NCBI RefSeq assembly: GCF_000517105.1
Contig: NZ_KI912149.1
Span: 1,327,946-1,391,945, forward strand
Reading direction: 5' to 3'
From: Fischerella sp. PCC 9605
Lineage (GTDB): Bacteria > Cyanobacteriota > Cyanobacteriia > Cyanobacteriales > Nostocaceae
Length of the DNA stretch: 64,000 nucleotides
A program made the position numbers and the translations under genes. The notes under the pieces were generated by a model. It searched no databases. It saw nothing but the letters and a program-made list of their open reading frames with translations, and was not told where the DNA came from. Below, in pieces: positions 63,557 to 64,000 of this stretch. The stretch's first letter is position 1, and every line of letters starts with the position of its first letter.

Positions 63557-64000
63557 ATGCGTATAGCTTGGATCGGAAAAAAATCACCCTTTTGTGGCAA
63601 CGTAACCTACAGTCGAGAAATTACAAATGCTTTATTAGAGCGGGGACACCAAGTTAGCTTCCTGCATTTTGCTCAAGAAGAAACCCAACTCGATAACTGG
63701 CCAAATTGTCCAGAAGTTCCCCTACCCTTCATTTACAAGTCCCAGGTTTACACTATTCCCACTTTCAAAGCGACTAAGGTCTTAACCCAGTCGCTGCGAC
63801 GTATCAAACCCAATATAGTTCATGCTTCTCTCACTCTCTCTCCCTTGGACTTTGTTCTGCCAGAAATTTGTGAGGAGCTAAATTTGCCGTTAATTGCCAC
63901 TTTCCATACACCATTTGCAGGTAAAGGGGCAAAGCTGGTATCGGGAACACAACTTTTGGCTTATCAACTCTACGCACCTTTTTTAGGTAATTACGATCGC
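63557..64000 (+). CDS. Glycosyltransferase family 4-like, 5' part
   Basis: An open frame runs from the ATG at 63557 to the window end without a stop (148 codons). MRIAWIGKKSPFCGNVTYSR, EITNALLERGHQVSFLHF and PNIVHASLTLSPLDFVLPEI, LPLIATFHTPFAGKG match the N-terminal, acceptor-binding domain of GT4 (GT-B) enzymes. It probably adds sugars to a lipid or polysaccharide. The donor-binding half lies beyond the window. Confidence 0.8.
   Translation, partial: MRIAWIGKKSPFCGNVTYSREITNALLERGHQVSFLHFAQEETQLDNWPNCPEVPLPFIYKSQVYTIPTFKATKVLTQSLRRIKPNIVHASLTLSPLDFVLPEICEELNLPLIATFHTPFAGKGAKLVSGTQLLAYQLYAPFLGNYDR

Overview
The window comes from a filamentous, very probably heterocyst-forming cyanobacterium (Nostocales type). 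The evidence is the many GCGATCGC (HIP1-like) octamers, abundant short heptamer repeats (TTAGTGG, GGGCATT, TGACTAA and similar) between genes, two CcmK carboxysome shell genes, a HetZ-family gene, a CYP110-like P450, a CHAT-GUN4 fusion and a DUF2288 gene. Most genes are ordinary core metabolism, and the 3' end at 64,000 cuts a glycosyltransferase.

Layout. 0-12 kb: mutS2 (minus), guaB3, trxA, a LOG-family gene, an HTH gene beside a remnant of the pepA 3' end, pepA, an EcsC/TerB-like gene and a BrnT-type toxin with an RHH antitoxin. 12-18 kb: an alpha/beta hydrolase plus acyltransferase pair resembling the two halves of plant phytyl ester synthase, metG, a LabA-like NYN gene overlapping lptC. 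18-24 kb: an accessory region with a broken zinc-ribbon gene, HicBA, an NmrA-like reductase, a duplicated lptC 3' end, a HEPN-like gene, HigBA and a miniature transposon. 24-36 kb: dacB, then plsX-fabH-fabD, separated from plsC by about 4.6 kb of accessory DNA (broken IS, CPBP protease, phosphotransferase, BrnTA), then an AI-2E-type membrane protein and DUF2288. 36-50 kb: a HetZ-related gene with a PilB-N-like partner, a candidate structured RNA, ccmK3-ccmK4, two P450s, CHAT-GUN4 with a membrane partner, ilvE and an McdAB-like pair. 50-64 kb: a two-component system, a toroid-like protein, a DUF697-type GTPase, a FolD-cyclodeaminase fusion, remnants of DUF1016 and a DNA cytosine methyltransferase, deoC, recO, an MFS transporter and the start of a glycosyltransferase.

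Most notable signal. Three imperfect palindromes, each exactly 87 nt, sit immediately downstream of HicBA, the HEPN-like gene and BrnTA. They share a TAACAA / GGAGCGGACT / GCTCAA / GAAC skeleton, and two of them pair almost perfectly except for the same two extra bases on the left arm. This is the architecture of integron attC sites, yet no integrase gene is in the window. Weaker half-sites follow the other accessory genes. In parallel, accessory genes at three places are flanked by duplicated ends of neighbouring core loci (lptC 3' end, pepA 3' end, plsC leader). Together these suggest a dispersed cassette system carrying toxin-antitoxin and HEPN-type genes into core loci; this is inference from sequence patterns only.

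A second theme is repeat invasion of genes: simple repeats or palindromes are translated in frame inside MutS2, LptC, RecO and the GTPase, and several start codons lie in heptamer repeats.
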